A stretch of DNA of 64,000 bases, taken from NCBI RefSeq assembly GCF_019511645.1, contig NZ_JAEUAX010000014.1:27417-91416 (forward strand). Reading direction: 5' to 3'. The stretch's first letter is position 1. Each line of letters begins with the position of its first letter. The translations under genes and the position numbers were made by a program. The notes beneath the pieces were generated by a model. That model made no database searches and was not told the origin of the DNA. It saw nothing but the letters and a program-made list of their open reading frames with translations. Source of the DNA: Microbacterium ureisolvens (lineage in GTDB: Bacteria; Actinomycetota; Actinomycetes; Actinomycetales; Microbacteriaceae). This document shows positions 17,390 through 25,939 of the stretch, piece after piece.

Positions 17390-18880
17390 ATGACGCCGTC
17401 TCCGATCTCGCGTCGCGGGTTCCTGATCGCCGGGCTGTCGACCGCGCTTCTGGCGGGCTGCACGGCGGTGCCGGGCTCGAGGTCCGCCCCGACCACGGCG
17501 GCTCCGAGTGCCTCGCCGACTCTCTCGCCTTCGCCGACCCCCTCGCGCCCGCCGGCGCCGTCCTCGATACCGGAGCTTCTCGCTCGGGAGAGGTTCTACG
17601 TCGGACACCGCGGCAGTGGCGACAACTGGCCGGAGCACACGCTCACCGCCTACCGGAATGCCAGAGCGGCCGGTGCGGACGCGATCGAGATCTCCGTCTG
17701 CGCGACCTCGGACGGGGTCCTCGTCTGCCATCACGACCTCTCCGCCGAGCGGGTGCTCGGCGTCGACAAGAAGATCGCCGACATGACGTGGAGCGAGCTG
17801 AGCGCCCTCCAGGTGGACGCGAGGAGCTGGCTCGGCGTCAACACCCCGCTGGAGCCGGTGGCGAGGCTCGAGGACGTGCTCCGCGAACTCGGCCCGGAGG
17901 TGCTCGTCTTCATCGAGGACAAGCAGGGCACCAACACCATGCCGATCCTCGACGTCCTGGACGCTCAGGCCCGTTCCACCGAGCGCTTCGTGTGGAAGCA
18001 ATGGGCGCCGGCCGCGCAGGTGCGCGCTGCGAAGGAGAGGGGCTACCGTGCCTGGGGCTATTTCGACGAGGAACAGCTCGATCGCCTGGACGACTTCGCG
18101 GCGACGTTCGACATCCTCGGGGTGCCCACGGGGGCGTCCGATGAGCTGATCCAGCAGGTCGTGGGCACCGGCCTTCCGGTGATGTGCTGGGAGGTGCGGT
18201 TCCACGACCAGGTCGAGCGGCTCGCGCGACTCGGCGTCACGGGGATGATGTGCTCCAATGTCGGCTACCTGGTCGACGGGCGGCCCTCGGACCGCGACGC
18301 CTTCGCCACCGGGAGGCGAGCGGCCGGCGACCTGCCGTCGGCGATCGACACCCTCGGCTGGTCGTCGCAGCCCGCGTTCGTGCCGTCGAGAGAGTCGCTG
18401 CGCATTCAGAGTGCCCGCGCGACCAGCTATCTGATGGGCTCGCTCGCCGCCGCAGGGAAGCGGCTTCGCCGTCTGGACGTGACGATCGCCTGGCCGGATG
18501 CCGTGCCCCCGAGCGGCGCCGCGGGCGTGGTGTTCGCCTTGAGCGGCGACGGACCGGGCGGGCAGGGGGAGCGTGGCGATGCCACCGGCTGTCAGCTGAC
18601 GCTCGACGGCAGCGGAACGATCGCGATCGCGCCATACGAACGGGGAGTGACAGGGTCCCCGGTGTCCACCGGCAAAGTGGAGGCGCCGGCCGAAGGCTCG
18701 GCGGTGCGCCTGCGGATCGACGTCGACGACGATCACGTGCGGGTGACGGTGGGCGAGCGCACAGCGCTCGAGGCGGTCCTGGAGGCATCCGCTCTCCGCG
18801 GCCCGTGGGTGCGCCTGTTCAAGGACGACAAGACGGACCAGGCGGTCGAATTCTCGGGACTCCGAGTCGCCTTCAGGTAG
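17390..18880 (+). CDS. Tat-exported lipoprotein glycerophosphodiester phosphodiesterase
   Basis: 496 residues. The N-terminus has a twin-arginine motif (SRRGFLIAG) and a lipobox (LLAGC, Cys24), then a Ser/Thr/Pro linker, so it should be anchored outside the membrane. The GDPD barrel shows HRGSGDNWPEHT, IEISVCATSDG and CHHD, the usual HRG, Glu and His catalytic positions, and later FIEDKQG. In the second motif the usual Asp is Ser, which could alter metal binding. About 170 C-terminal residues form a separate beta-rich, lectin-like domain. Family members hydrolyse glycerophosphodiesters, including teichoic-acid-type polymers. ATG 17390 has GGGAGAG upstream. It may be co-transcribed with the giant gene (69-bp gap). 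Confidence 0.85.
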   Translation: MTPSPISRRGFLIAGLSTALLAGCTAVPGSRSAPTTAAPSASPTLSPSPTPSRPPAPSSIPELLARERFYVGHRGSGDNWPEHTLTAYRNARAAGADAIEISVCATSDGVLVCHHDLSAERVLGVDKKIADMTWSELSALQVDARSWLGVNTPLEPVARLEDVLRELGPEVLVFIEDKQGTNTMPILDVLDAQARSTERFVWKQWAPAAQVRAAKERGYRAWGYFDEEQLDRLDDFAATFDILGVPTGASDELIQQVVGTGLPVMCWEVRFHDQVERLARLGVTGMMCSNVGYLVDGRPSDRDAFATGRRAAGDLPSAIDTLGWSSQPAFVPSRESLRIQSARATSYLMGSLAAAGKRLRRLDVTIAWPDAVPPSGAAGVVFALSGDGPGGQGERGDATGCQLTLDGSGTIAIAPYERGVTGSPVSTGKVEAPAEGSAVRLRIDVDDDHVRVTVGERTALEAVLEASALRGPWVRLFKDDKTDQAVEFSGLRVAFR

Positions 18881-18918
18881 AGCGGAGGAGTATTCCGCTT
18901 CGGGAATCTACTCCGCTC
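18880..18918 (+). terminator. Hairpin after the glycerophosphodiesterase gene
   Basis: GAGCGGAG at the stop codon pairs with CTCCGCTC, continuing through an imperfect stem to a short GCTTC loop. It begins at the last base of the coding region, as expected for a terminator of the plus-strand unit. Confidence 0.6.
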
Positions 18919-19032
18919 AGGCCCCAGGGACCCGCGGCCACGCCCGCTTGGGGGAACGGGCTGTCGTCACACGCGATCGCCGGCGTACACCTGGCGGGTA
19001 TGGCGGCGTGTGACCGCGGATCCGGCTGTGGC

Positions 19033-19058
19033 GGCCGGCGACGCCGTTGTCGCCGGCC
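19033..19058 (-). terminator. Hairpin downstream of the priming transferase gene
   Basis: A perfect 10-bp stem GGCCGGCGAC/GTCGCCGGCC with a 6-nt loop lies 18 bp beyond the stop codon of the minus-strand gene. No T-run follows. Confidence 0.65.
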
Positions 19059-19076
19059 AGGTCTTTCCCGGGGACA

Positions 19077-20651
19077 TCAGTAGGCCCCCTTCGGTGCGAT
19101 CATCACGTGCGCGGTGCGCCACATGATCATGAGGTCGGTCGCGATCGACCAGTTCTCGACGTACCGCAGATCGAGACGGACGCTGTCGTCCCACGACAGG
19201 TCGCTGCGCCCGCTGATCTGCCAGAGCCCGGTGATGCCGGGCTTGATGTACAGGCGTCGATAGACCGTGCCGTCGTACGACGTCACCTCCGAGGGCAGCG
19301 GCGGACGCGGGCCGACGATGCTCATATCGCCGCGCAGGACGTTGACGAACTGCGGCAGCTCGTCGATGGAGAACCTCCGCAGGACGGCGCCGACGCGTGT
19401 GACGCGAGGATCGCTCCTCAGCTTGAACAGCGGGCCGGCCCCCTCGTTCTCGGCGAGCAGCTCGGTGCGCCGCATCTCGGCGTCGGCCACCATCGTGCGG
19501 AACTTGAGCATCCAGAACTGCCGGCCGTCGCGCCCTACACGCAGCTGGTGGAACAGCACCGGCCCCCGGGAGTCGAGCTTTATGGCGAGCGCGACGAACG
19601 GCGCGATGATCACGATCGGGACGAGGGCGAGCAGAGAAAGGACGACATCCATCCCCCGCTTGATCGCATGGACACCGCCCTCGAACTCGGGGATCTTGAC
19701 CTGCACGAGGGGCAGCCCGTCGAGAGGCCGCAGCGAGAGGCGAGGCCCTGCCACGTCGGTGAGCCGGTTGCACAGGACGAGCTCAGCCGCGCTGCCCTCC
19801 AGCTCCCACCCCAGTCGCCGCACGAAGTCGCGGTCGTTCTCCGGCGTGCTGGCGACGACGATGGCGTCTGCACCGGCCTGGCGTCCGTATTTCGCCGTCA
19901 GGCGGATCGAGCCGATCACCGGGTAGTGGTGATCCTCGATGTCGATGGGATCGAACACGCCGTCCGTCGTCGTCGCGCCGATGACCATGTACGCGTGATG
20001 GGGGTCGTGCGTGAGCTTGTCGATGACGTACTCCACGTCGTCGCGGGTGCCGGCGACGATGACCCGTGAGACGCACTCACCTCGTTCGCGTTCGTGGATC
20101 AGCCACTTCCGCCACAGCCGCCGGCTGAGCACGAGGGCGACGAGGCCGCAGGGCAGGGCGATGATGAGCTGCGCGCGCAGACCGGGCAGCTGGGCGAGGA
20201 TGAAGACGGTCGACAGGATGCCGAAGGCGAAGCCCGTCGCGTGACCGAGGCGCATGTACTCTGCCGCTCCCGCGCCGAGCACGGACGGTTCGCGCGTGCG
20301 GGCGAGCCACAGCAGCGTCATCCAGGCGCAGACGACGAAGGCGCCGATGCGAGCCGGCTCCGCGAGCGCCGTGAGCGGCGCCGCGACGCCCGTTTCGAAG
20401 ACCATCGCGGCGATGGCGGCCGCTGTGACGCACGCCGCATCGGTCGCGACCAACCGCCGCCGGTAGCGCCGCTCCCACAGGTGGCGGCGCTCCAGCGACG
20501 GCTGTACGCGAGGGGCCATCGCGTCGGGAAGGGTGTCGAAGTCCGGGCGCGTCAGGGGTGGACGTCGGAGGAGCGTTCGGGTCACTCCTCCGGCGCCCGT
20601 AGGCGCCGCGGCGATCGCGGTCGGCTTCAGACCGCGGTCCACCGCGCGCAC
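19077..20651 (-). CDS. Priming polyprenyl-phosphate glycosyl-1-phosphate transferase (WbaP/CpsE type)
   Basis: 524 residues. About four transmembrane helices (residues about 65-180) are followed by a cytoplasmic NAD-like domain (VIVAGTRDDVEYVI). A further helix (DVVLSLLALVPIVIIAPFVALAIK) and the catalytic domain follow, with KLDSRGPVLFHQLRVG, FWMLKFRTM, RFSIDELPQF and GDMSIVGPRPP. It transfers a sugar-1-phosphate from UDP-sugar to undecaprenyl phosphate, the first step of repeat-unit assembly. The length is slightly above the family norm because of a basic N-terminal tail. GTG 20651 has AGGGA nine bases upstream; ATG 20519 is an alternative without a ribosome site. Confidence 0.92.
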   Translation of the reverse strand: MRAVDRGLKPTAIAAAPTGAGGVTRTLLRRPPLTRPDFDTLPDAMAPRVQPSLERRHLWERRYRRRLVATDAACVTAAAIAAMVFETGVAAPLTALAEPARIGAFVVCAWMTLLWLARTREPSVLGAGAAEYMRLGHATGFAFGILSTVFILAQLPGLRAQLIIALPCGLVALVLSRRLWRKWLIHERERGECVSRVIVAGTRDDVEYVIDKLTHDPHHAYMVIGATTTDGVFDPIDIEDHHYPVIGSIRLTAKYGRQAGADAIVVASTPENDRDFVRRLGWELEGSAAELVLCNRLTDVAGPRLSLRPLDGLPLVQVKIPEFEGGVHAIKRGMDVVLSLLALVPIVIIAPFVALAIKLDSRGPVLFHQLRVGRDGRQFWMLKFRTMVADAEMRRTELLAENEGAGPLFKLRSDPRVTRVGAVLRRFSIDELPQFVNVLRGDMSIVGPRPPLPSEVTSYDGTVYRRLYIKPGITGLWQISGRSDLSWDDSVRLDLRYVENWSIATDLMIMWRTAHVMIAPKGAY

Positions 20652-20765
20652 GACGACGCGTCCCTAGCAGACATGTACTTCCCCGTCGGACGGCACGACG
20701 ACGACGTCGAGCAGACCAACCCCAGTGCGCAGACCCGGCCGGGTTGTCGGGTCGTGAGGGACCAC

Positions 20766-20785
20766 AGTTTCGGGTACTGCGCCCC
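20766..20785 (+). promoter_or_regulatory. Single copy of the TTTCGGGTAC element upstream of the priming transferase
   Basis: AGTTTCGGGTACTGCGCCCC matches the core of the repeat array at 10889-10990 and lies about 115 bp upstream of the transferase start. It may place both minus-strand polysaccharide genes under one regulator. A short palindrome CGCCTGCCAGGCG (20804-20816) lies nearby. Confidence 0.35.
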
Positions 20786-20897
20786 CCGCGCGTTGTCACT
20801 GTACGCCTGCCAGGCGGTGACCGGAAGAGCTTTCCCCGGAAAACTTGACACACCTTAAGGGAAACCGGTAATGCGACTCAGGTTCGAGCTGCGGGTG

Positions 20898-22061
20898 TCA
20901 CCCGATCAGGTTGATCAGCGCGTCCAATCCCATGCCGTAATTGATGCGCACGGTAGGAAGAGCGAGCTTGTCGGTGCCGATCGTGACGTACCCGGGCTCG
21001 ATGGTGCGCGCCATCTCCCAGCCGGCCTGACGCAGGCCCTCTTTCGCAGCGTCGTTGTAGTGACCGAACGGGTAGGCCATGATCTCCTTCACCCCGAGGA
21101 CGCCGTACGACGCCTGCATGTCGGCCACGATCTCGGGCACCGAGAGGTTCGTGATGAGCCCGTCGCCGTTCGCGCCCGCGCGGTGCATGTCGTGCGTGTG
21201 CGACCGGCGCAGAACGTAGGGGCTCGGCGCCGGGTCCTGGCGGTAGGCCGTGATCATGAACGACGTCGACAGCACCTTGTACTTGTCGACGACAGGGACC
21301 GCCAGGTCGAACCACGTCTGGTCGGCGTCGTCGTCGGTGACGATCACCGAGTGCGTCGGCAGGAACAGGCGCCCGTCGATGAAGGCCGACAGCTCGTCCC
21401 ACGTCGGCAGGTAGAAGCCCGTCGTGGCGATGTGGTTCATGTGCGCGTCGAAGTCGCCGATGAACGCGTAGTTCCCGCGCAGCCACCCGCTCTCGCCCTG
21501 GGGGTTGGCGGTGAACTGGTGGTACATCAGGATCGGCACCCGGGCGTCCTCGGCCGCGTTCTGCTCGGGGCTCATCCACGCCCCGTGCAGCGTCACGCGC
21601 TGGTCCGTGCACACCACAGGCTCGGAGCCGTTGACGCGCCCGGGGATCGCGAAGGCAGCGGCATCGGCCGGGGTCGCGTACCAGCCTGCGAACACCAGCC
21701 CGTCGCGTGAGGGAATGGGAAGCCCCGCGTACAGCGCCCCCTGCGTCTGCAGCATGGGCGCGTCGGCGATGCCGTCGCCGGCGAAGCTCACCGCGCACGC
21801 CGCGGGGTCGGCGGTCGACGCGAGCAGCTGCTCCTCGGGCGTCGGCGGCGTGGGGGTGGGAGTCGGTGCGGCCGGCTCGGTGGCCGCGGGCGCGGCATCC
21901 GTGTCCGGGTCCTGTGCGCCCGCGCGCGCGAAGCCGATCGCCGCGACCGTGCCGCCGATCACGGCGAGCACCACGACGGCGCCCGCGATGCCGGCGAACA
22001 GGCGCCGGCGACGCACCCGCGCCGACGGTCGTCGGGCGGGAGGTGTGCCGAAGGTGGCCAT
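20898..22061 (-). CDS. Membrane-anchored polysaccharide deacetylase (NodB fold, CE4-like)
   Basis: 387 residues. An Arg-rich N-terminus and a signal-anchor helix (LFAGIAGAVVVLAVIGGTVAAIGF) precede a Pro/Thr linker and an extracellular domain. The catalytic part has PILMYHQF, VTDDDADQTWFD in place of TFDDG, SHTHDMH as the metal-binding H-x3-H region and MAYPFGHYND. It would remove acetyl groups from extracellular polysaccharide or peptidoglycan. The aspartates of motif 1 remain, although the surrounding residues differ from the consensus. ATG 22061 is preceded by GGGGAG, so I prefer it to the in-frame ATG at 22094. Confidence 0.83.
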   Translation of the reverse strand: MATFGTPPARRPSARVRRRRLFAGIAGAVVVLAVIGGTVAAIGFARAGAQDPDTDAAPAATEPAAPTPTPTPPTPEEQLLASTADPAACAVSFAGDGIADAPMLQTQGALYAGLPIPSRDGLVFAGWYATPADAAAFAIPGRVNGSEPVVCTDQRVTLHGAWMSPEQNAAEDARVPILMYHQFTANPQGESGWLRGNYAFIGDFDAHMNHIATTGFYLPTWDELSAFIDGRLFLPTHSVIVTDDDADQTWFDLAVPVVDKYKVLSTSFMITAYRQDPAPSPYVLRRSHTHDMHRAGANGDGLITNLSVPEIVADMQASYGVLGVKEIMAYPFGHYNDAAKEGLRQAGWEMARTIEPGYVTIGTDKLALPTVRINYGMGLDALINLIG

Positions 22062-22204
22062 GCGACTCCCCGCGTCCGGACCGCGCATCCCCACGTGCGA
22101 TCTCTGAGGGGATGCTACCCGGATGCTGCGGCCCGCCGCCGAACCGCGGCGCGGGTTGTGGATGATCCGCGTCTCTTGCGGTGCATTCGCTACGCTCGGG
22201 ACCC

Positions 22205-22564
22205 ATGCTGCCTGCCGACTGGATCGAGCACCGCCGCGCCGACGGCGAGATCCTCGGATGGATGCTCGCCTCCGGCGACGGCTTCCGCGCCTTCGACCTG
22301 CTCGGCCGTGAGCGCACGACCCACGGCGCCGTCGAGTGGCTCGCCGCCGAGGAGCTCCTCGAGGCGCTCGGCATCGGCTATCTCGCCGAACCCTGGCTCC
22401 TGCGCCTCCCCGACGGCACCGAGCGTCCGGTGCGGATCGCGGAGGTCAGTGCGCGCGGCGTCACCGTCGTCGCGGACGAGTACGGCGCCGCCTCCGCCGT
22501 CGGGGCCGATCCCGAGCGCTTCCGCCTGCCGTTCCCGGTGACGGCCGAGCTCGCACCGCGCTGA
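22205..22564 (+). CDS. Conserved-looking small protein of unknown function
   Basis: 119 residues, acidic, without signal peptide or transmembrane segment. The sequence (MLPADWIEHRRADGEILGW, later LPDGTERPVRIAEV) looks like a compact mostly-beta cytoplasmic domain. I do not recognise a family. Coding character is supported by codon-position GC bias and by an ATG correctly placed 34 bp ahead of another real gene in the same direction. CGGGA upstream is only a weak ribosome site. Confidence 0.6.
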   Translation: MLPADWIEHRRADGEILGWMLASGDGFRAFDLLGRERTTHGAVEWLAAEELLEALGIGYLAEPWLLRLPDGTERPVRIAEVSARGVTVVADEYGAASAVGADPERFRLPFPVTAELAPR

Positions 22565-22597
22565 ACCCGTGTCTGCGACGTGGGTACGCTGTGAGCC

Positions 22598-23113
22598 ATG
22601 ACGATCCTCGTGCTCACCCTTGTCGGAGGCGATCGGGCCGGTCTCGTCGCGGCCGTCGCCGATGTGGTCGACCGCCACGGCGGCAACTGGGAGAACAGCC
22701 AGCTCGCCGAGCTGTCAGGCGTGTTCGCGGGCGTCGTCGAAGTGTCCGTCGCGCCGGCGCGGGCGGACGAGCTGCGCGAGTCGCTGTCGGTGCTCGACGG
22801 GCTGCTCTCCGTGACGGTCAGCACGGGATCCGAGCCTTCGCCGGAGGACGCCACCATGCGTCAGCTCGCGCTGCAGGTGATCGGCAATGATCATCCGGGC
22901 ATCGTCAGGGAGATGACGACCGTCCTGCGTTCGCACGACATCAGCATCGACCGCATGACCACCGAGACACGTGAGGCGGCCATGTACGGCGGCCGCCTCT
23001 TCGAGGCGACCGTGAAAGCCCGGATCCCGGCATCCGTCGACCTCGCCTCCCTCACCCAGGAGCTCGAGCGGCTCGCGACCGAGATCCAGGTCGACGTCAC
23101 GTTCGAGCCCTGA
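22598..23113 (+). CDS. Tandem ACT-domain protein, GcvR-like
   Basis: 171 residues with two ACT-type domains. The first begins LTLVGGDRAGLVAAVADVVDRHGGNW and the second QVIGNDHPGIVREMTTVLRSHDISI. This layout matches the GcvR family, whose members sense glycine in proteobacteria. In actinobacteria the partner is unknown, so only a ligand-binding regulatory role is proposed. It follows the small gene above in the same direction and converges on hldE. Confidence 0.83.
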   Translation: MTILVLTLVGGDRAGLVAAVADVVDRHGGNWENSQLAELSGVFAGVVEVSVAPARADELRESLSVLDGLLSVTVSTGSEPSPEDATMRQLALQVIGNDHPGIVREMTTVLRSHDISIDRMTTETREAAMYGGRLFEATVKARIPASVDLASLTQELERLATEIQVDVTFEP

Positions 23114-23121
23114 GCTTCGCC

Positions 23122-23200
23122 CGGCGCCGAGAAGCGCCGACGCCGAAGGTGCTGTCCTCGCGCTCGCCGACCTGTTCGCCGCCTGCCGGCGCCAGGCGGT
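23122..23200. terminator. Two hairpins between convergent genes
   Basis: CGGCGC/GCGCCG (23122-23127 and 23134-23139) follows the ACT gene stop. CCGCCTG/CAGGCGG (23179-23185 and 23193-23199), with a 7-nt loop, directly abuts the hldE stop. Together they probably terminate both convergent transcripts. Confidence 0.55.
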
Positions 23201-24687
23201 CACGGTGCGGGCTCTGCCGTGCGTCCTGCCGAGCGGATGCGTTCGACGAGCGACGTCGTGGAGTGATCCGGGACATAGTCCACCACGCGCACCTCGCCGC
23301 CATAGGCCTCGACCACCGGCGCCTCCCGCAGCATGTCGGGGCTGTAGTCGCCGCCCTTGACGTATACGTCGGGCTGCAGGCGCTCGAGGAGCGCGATCGG
23401 GGTGTCTTCCTCGAAGACCGTGACGTGGTCCACCCATTCCAGGGCCGCGAGGAGCCCGGCGCGGTCGTCGGCGCCGTTCAGAGGCCGGTCAGGGCCCTTC
23501 AGCCGACGCACGGACGCGTCGCTGTTGATCGCCACGATCAGCACATCGCCGAGCTCACGGGCCTGCTTCAGGTAGGCGGTATGGCCCACGTGGAGCACGT
23601 CGAAGCACCCGTTGGTGAAGACGATGCGGCGTCCGTCCGCCCGGTGGCGGGCGACACGCTCAGCGAGCTCGGCGGCGTCCAGCACCGCGGCCGGCCGGTG
23701 GGCGAGCCGGTGGGCGAGCTCCTCCCCGTCGCACACCGATGTGCCCTCGTGGGACACCGCCACGTCGGCCGCGCCCTGCGCGAGGCGCACGCCCGTCTCG
23801 AGCGGGATACCGGCGGCCAATGACGCCGCTATGCCCGCGGTGAAGGTGTCGCCCGCACCGGATGCGAACCGCTCGGCGACAGGGTGGGCCATCGTGACGA
23901 CAGGCCCGGCTTCGGCGCGCAGGAGCACGGCGCCATCGCGATCCAGCGTGACGATCACGTGGCGGGCGCCCGAGCGGGTGAGGAGCTGGTGCGTGCGCCG
24001 CACCGCCGCCGAACGCCGATCGTGACCTTCGCCCAGTGAGAGGCCGAGCAGTCGCTCCGCCTCGTCGGCGTTGGGGACGGCGACATCGGGTCGCAGGTCG
24101 CGCCAGCGTGCGAGATCGTGGGCGTCCACGACGAGCGCGGGGCGCTCGACGCCATCGAGGGCCTCGCCGACGAGGCCGGGCAGATCCCGTGAGCCGTAAT
24201 CGCTCACGACGAGCGCCGACGCGCCCTGCAGCGCCGCGCGGAGGGCCCGGATCATCCCGTGCCGCATGCCGGGGTCGAGGGCCGCCCGCCCGTCCGCGGC
24301 ATCGCGGCAGTCGTCCACCCGCGCGAGCACCTGATCGTCCGCGACGACGCGGGTCTTGGAGATCGTGCGGCGGCGCGGATCGCGGCTCACGCCGCCGACC
24401 CCGACGCCCCAGGTCTCGAGTGCGGTGACCAGTGTGGCCCCGGTCTCGTCGCCGCCGATGACCGCAACCAGCTCGCAGTGGGCGCCGAGCGCGGCGAGGT
24501 TAGCCGCGGTGTTGCCCGCCCCGCCCGGTGCTTCCACGGCGTCGCGCAGTTCCACCACCGGCGCCGGCGCCTCGCGGCTGAGCCGGTGGCTGGTGCCGCG
24601 CCACCACCGGTCGAGGATCGCATCGCCGACGACGACCACACGGGGGTGGGTGCGGCGGATGAGATCGGCTGCGGCTGTCGTGTCCAT
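23200..24687 (-). CDS. hldE: Bifunctional heptose-7-phosphate kinase / heptose-1-phosphate adenylyltransferase
   Basis: 495 residues, close to the usual HldE length. Residues about 1-320 are a PfkB-type kinase (VVVVGDAILDRWW, LSREAPAPVVEL, GGAGNTAANLA, catalytic SGAGDTFTAG). Residues about 350-495 are a nucleotidyltransferase (FTNGCFDVLHVGHTAYL with the HxGH motif, then YVKGGDY). The enzyme phosphorylates D-glycero-D-manno-heptose 7-phosphate at C1 and, after GmhB acts, forms ADP-heptose. ATG 24687 was chosen because the kinase fold begins there and it follows AGGTCGGGGG; the longer upstream frame is unlike the family. It is divergent from the GT9 gene at 24794, inside a full heptose locus. 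Confidence 0.93.
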   Translation of the reverse strand: MDTTAAADLIRRTHPRVVVVGDAILDRWWRGTSHRLSREAPAPVVELRDAVEAPGGAGNTAANLAALGAHCELVAVIGGDETGATLVTALETWGVGVGGVSRDPRRRTISKTRVVADDQVLARVDDCRDAADGRAALDPGMRHGMIRALRAALQGASALVVSDYGSRDLPGLVGEALDGVERPALVVDAHDLARWRDLRPDVAVPNADEAERLLGLSLGEGHDRRSAAVRRTHQLLTRSGARHVIVTLDRDGAVLLRAEAGPVVTMAHPVAERFASGAGDTFTAGIAASLAAGIPLETGVRLAQGAADVAVSHEGTSVCDGEELAHRLAHRPAAVLDAAELAERVARHRADGRRIVFTNGCFDVLHVGHTAYLKQARELGDVLIVAINSDASVRRLKGPDRPLNGADDRAGLLAALEWVDHVTVFEEDTPIALLERLQPDVYVKGGDYSPDMLREAPVVEAYGGEVRVVDYVPDHSTTSLVERIRSAGRTAEPAP

Positions 24688-24793
24688 GGCCCCCGACCTA
24701 CCCATCCGGGCGGCCGGGTATGCGTCCGCCGTTTGGATCCGGTCCCGCCGGGGAAGGACGAGGGAAGCGGCGTCCGTCGCGAGAGAGGAAGAC

Positions 24794-25939
24794 ATGCAGG
24801 GCTACGCACCGCTGCGTCCGCGCTTCGCCGACGTCTCCCGCATCGCCGTGCTGCGCGGCGGAGGCCTCGGCGATCTGCTCTTCGCCATGCCGGCGGTGAG
24901 TGCTCTGCACGCCGCCTACCCGGGCGCGGAGATCGTCCTGCTCGGGACGCGGGGGCATGCCGAGCTCCTCGACGGGCGGCCCGGCGGGGTCGATCGGGTC
25001 GAGCCGCTTCCCCATGCGCCGGGCGTCCATGACGGCGCCGGCGCCCATGAGGACGCCGACCGCTTCCTCGAGCGCCTCCGCCGCGAGCAGTTCGATCTCG
25101 CCGTGCAGCTGCACGGCGGCGGCCGGCACTCGAATCCTTTCCTGCTGGCGCTCGGCCCGCGGCACAGCGTCGGCGCCGCGACGCCGGACGCCGTACGTCT
25201 CGAGCGCACGCTGCCGTACGTCTACTACCAGCACGAGGTCGTCCGCGCCCTCGAGGTCGTGGGCTTGGCCGGTGCCGGTCCCGTAGAGCTCCAGCCGTCC
25301 CTCGCGGTCCGCGCGGACGAACGCGCGCGCTCGCACCACCATGTCCCGGCCGAGGCGGAGCCCTTCGCCGTCGTCCACCCCGGCGCCTCGGACGTCCGCC
25401 GTCGCTGGCCGGTGGACCGGTTCGCGCACGTGGCGCGGGGTCTTCTGGACGACGGCCTGCGGCTCGTGATCATCGGGGCCGCCTCGGACCAGCCCATCGA
25501 GGCCGCACTGGCTGCGGCCGTCGGCGAGCGGGACGGCCGCGTTCTCAGGCTCTCGGGACGCCTTCGCCTGGGTGAGACGGCGGCGGTGCTCGAGCGGGCC
25601 GCGGTCGTCGTGGCCGATGACAGCGGCCCGCGTCACCTCGCGCAGGCCGTCGGTGCGCCCACGGTCGGCATCTTCTGGTTCGGCAACGTCGTGAATGCGG
25701 CGCCGTTCGATCGCGAGCGCCATCGCGTGCACCTCTCCTATGTCACCGCCTGCCCCGTCTGCGGCAGGGACGTCACGCAGGTGGGGTGGACCGCCGAGCG
25801 GTGCGACCACGACGTGTCGTTCGTCGCCGACGTCGATCCCGTAGCCGTTCTCGCCGACGCCCGCAGCCTCACGGCCACGAGCTCTCTCCGGACGGCGTCA
25901 CCAGCAGTTCCCGCACCTCGACCCCCTGCGGCCGGGTGA
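24794..25939 (+). CDS. Glycosyltransferase family 9 (heptosyltransferase-like)
   Basis: 381 residues. The GT9 signatures are IAVLRGGGLGDLLFAMPAVSAL at the start, FAVVHPGASDVRRRWPVDRF in the middle and ADDSGPRHLAQAVGAPTVGIFW near the end. Family members transfer ADP-heptose to growing glycans; the adjacent hldE supplies the donor. A Cys pair (CPVCGRDV) near the C-terminus resembles the cysteine segment seen in some GT9 proteins. ATG 24794 has AGAGAGGAAG upstream. Its last 71 bp overlap the convergent dehydrogenase gene. Confidence 0.88.
   Translation: MQGYAPLRPRFADVSRIAVLRGGGLGDLLFAMPAVSALHAAYPGAEIVLLGTRGHAELLDGRPGGVDRVEPLPHAPGVHDGAGAHEDADRFLERLRREQFDLAVQLHGGGRHSNPFLLALGPRHSVGAATPDAVRLERTLPYVYYQHEVVRALEVVGLAGAGPVELQPSLAVRADERARSHHHVPAEAEPFAVVHPGASDVRRRWPVDRFAHVARGLLDDGLRLVIIGAASDQPIEAALAAAVGERDGRVLRLSGRLRLGETAAVLERAAVVVADDSGPRHLAQAVGAPTVGIFWFGNVVNAAPFDRERHRVHLSYVTACPVCGRDVTQVGWTAERCDHDVSFVADVDPVAVLADARSLTATSSLRTASPAVPAPRPPAAG

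Noticed and set aside
20845..20874. Plus-strand promoter TTGACA-18 bp-TAATGC
   Set aside because: It would transcribe antisense to the deacetylase gene with no plus-strand gene for over 1.3 kb. An antisense RNA is possible but unsupported.
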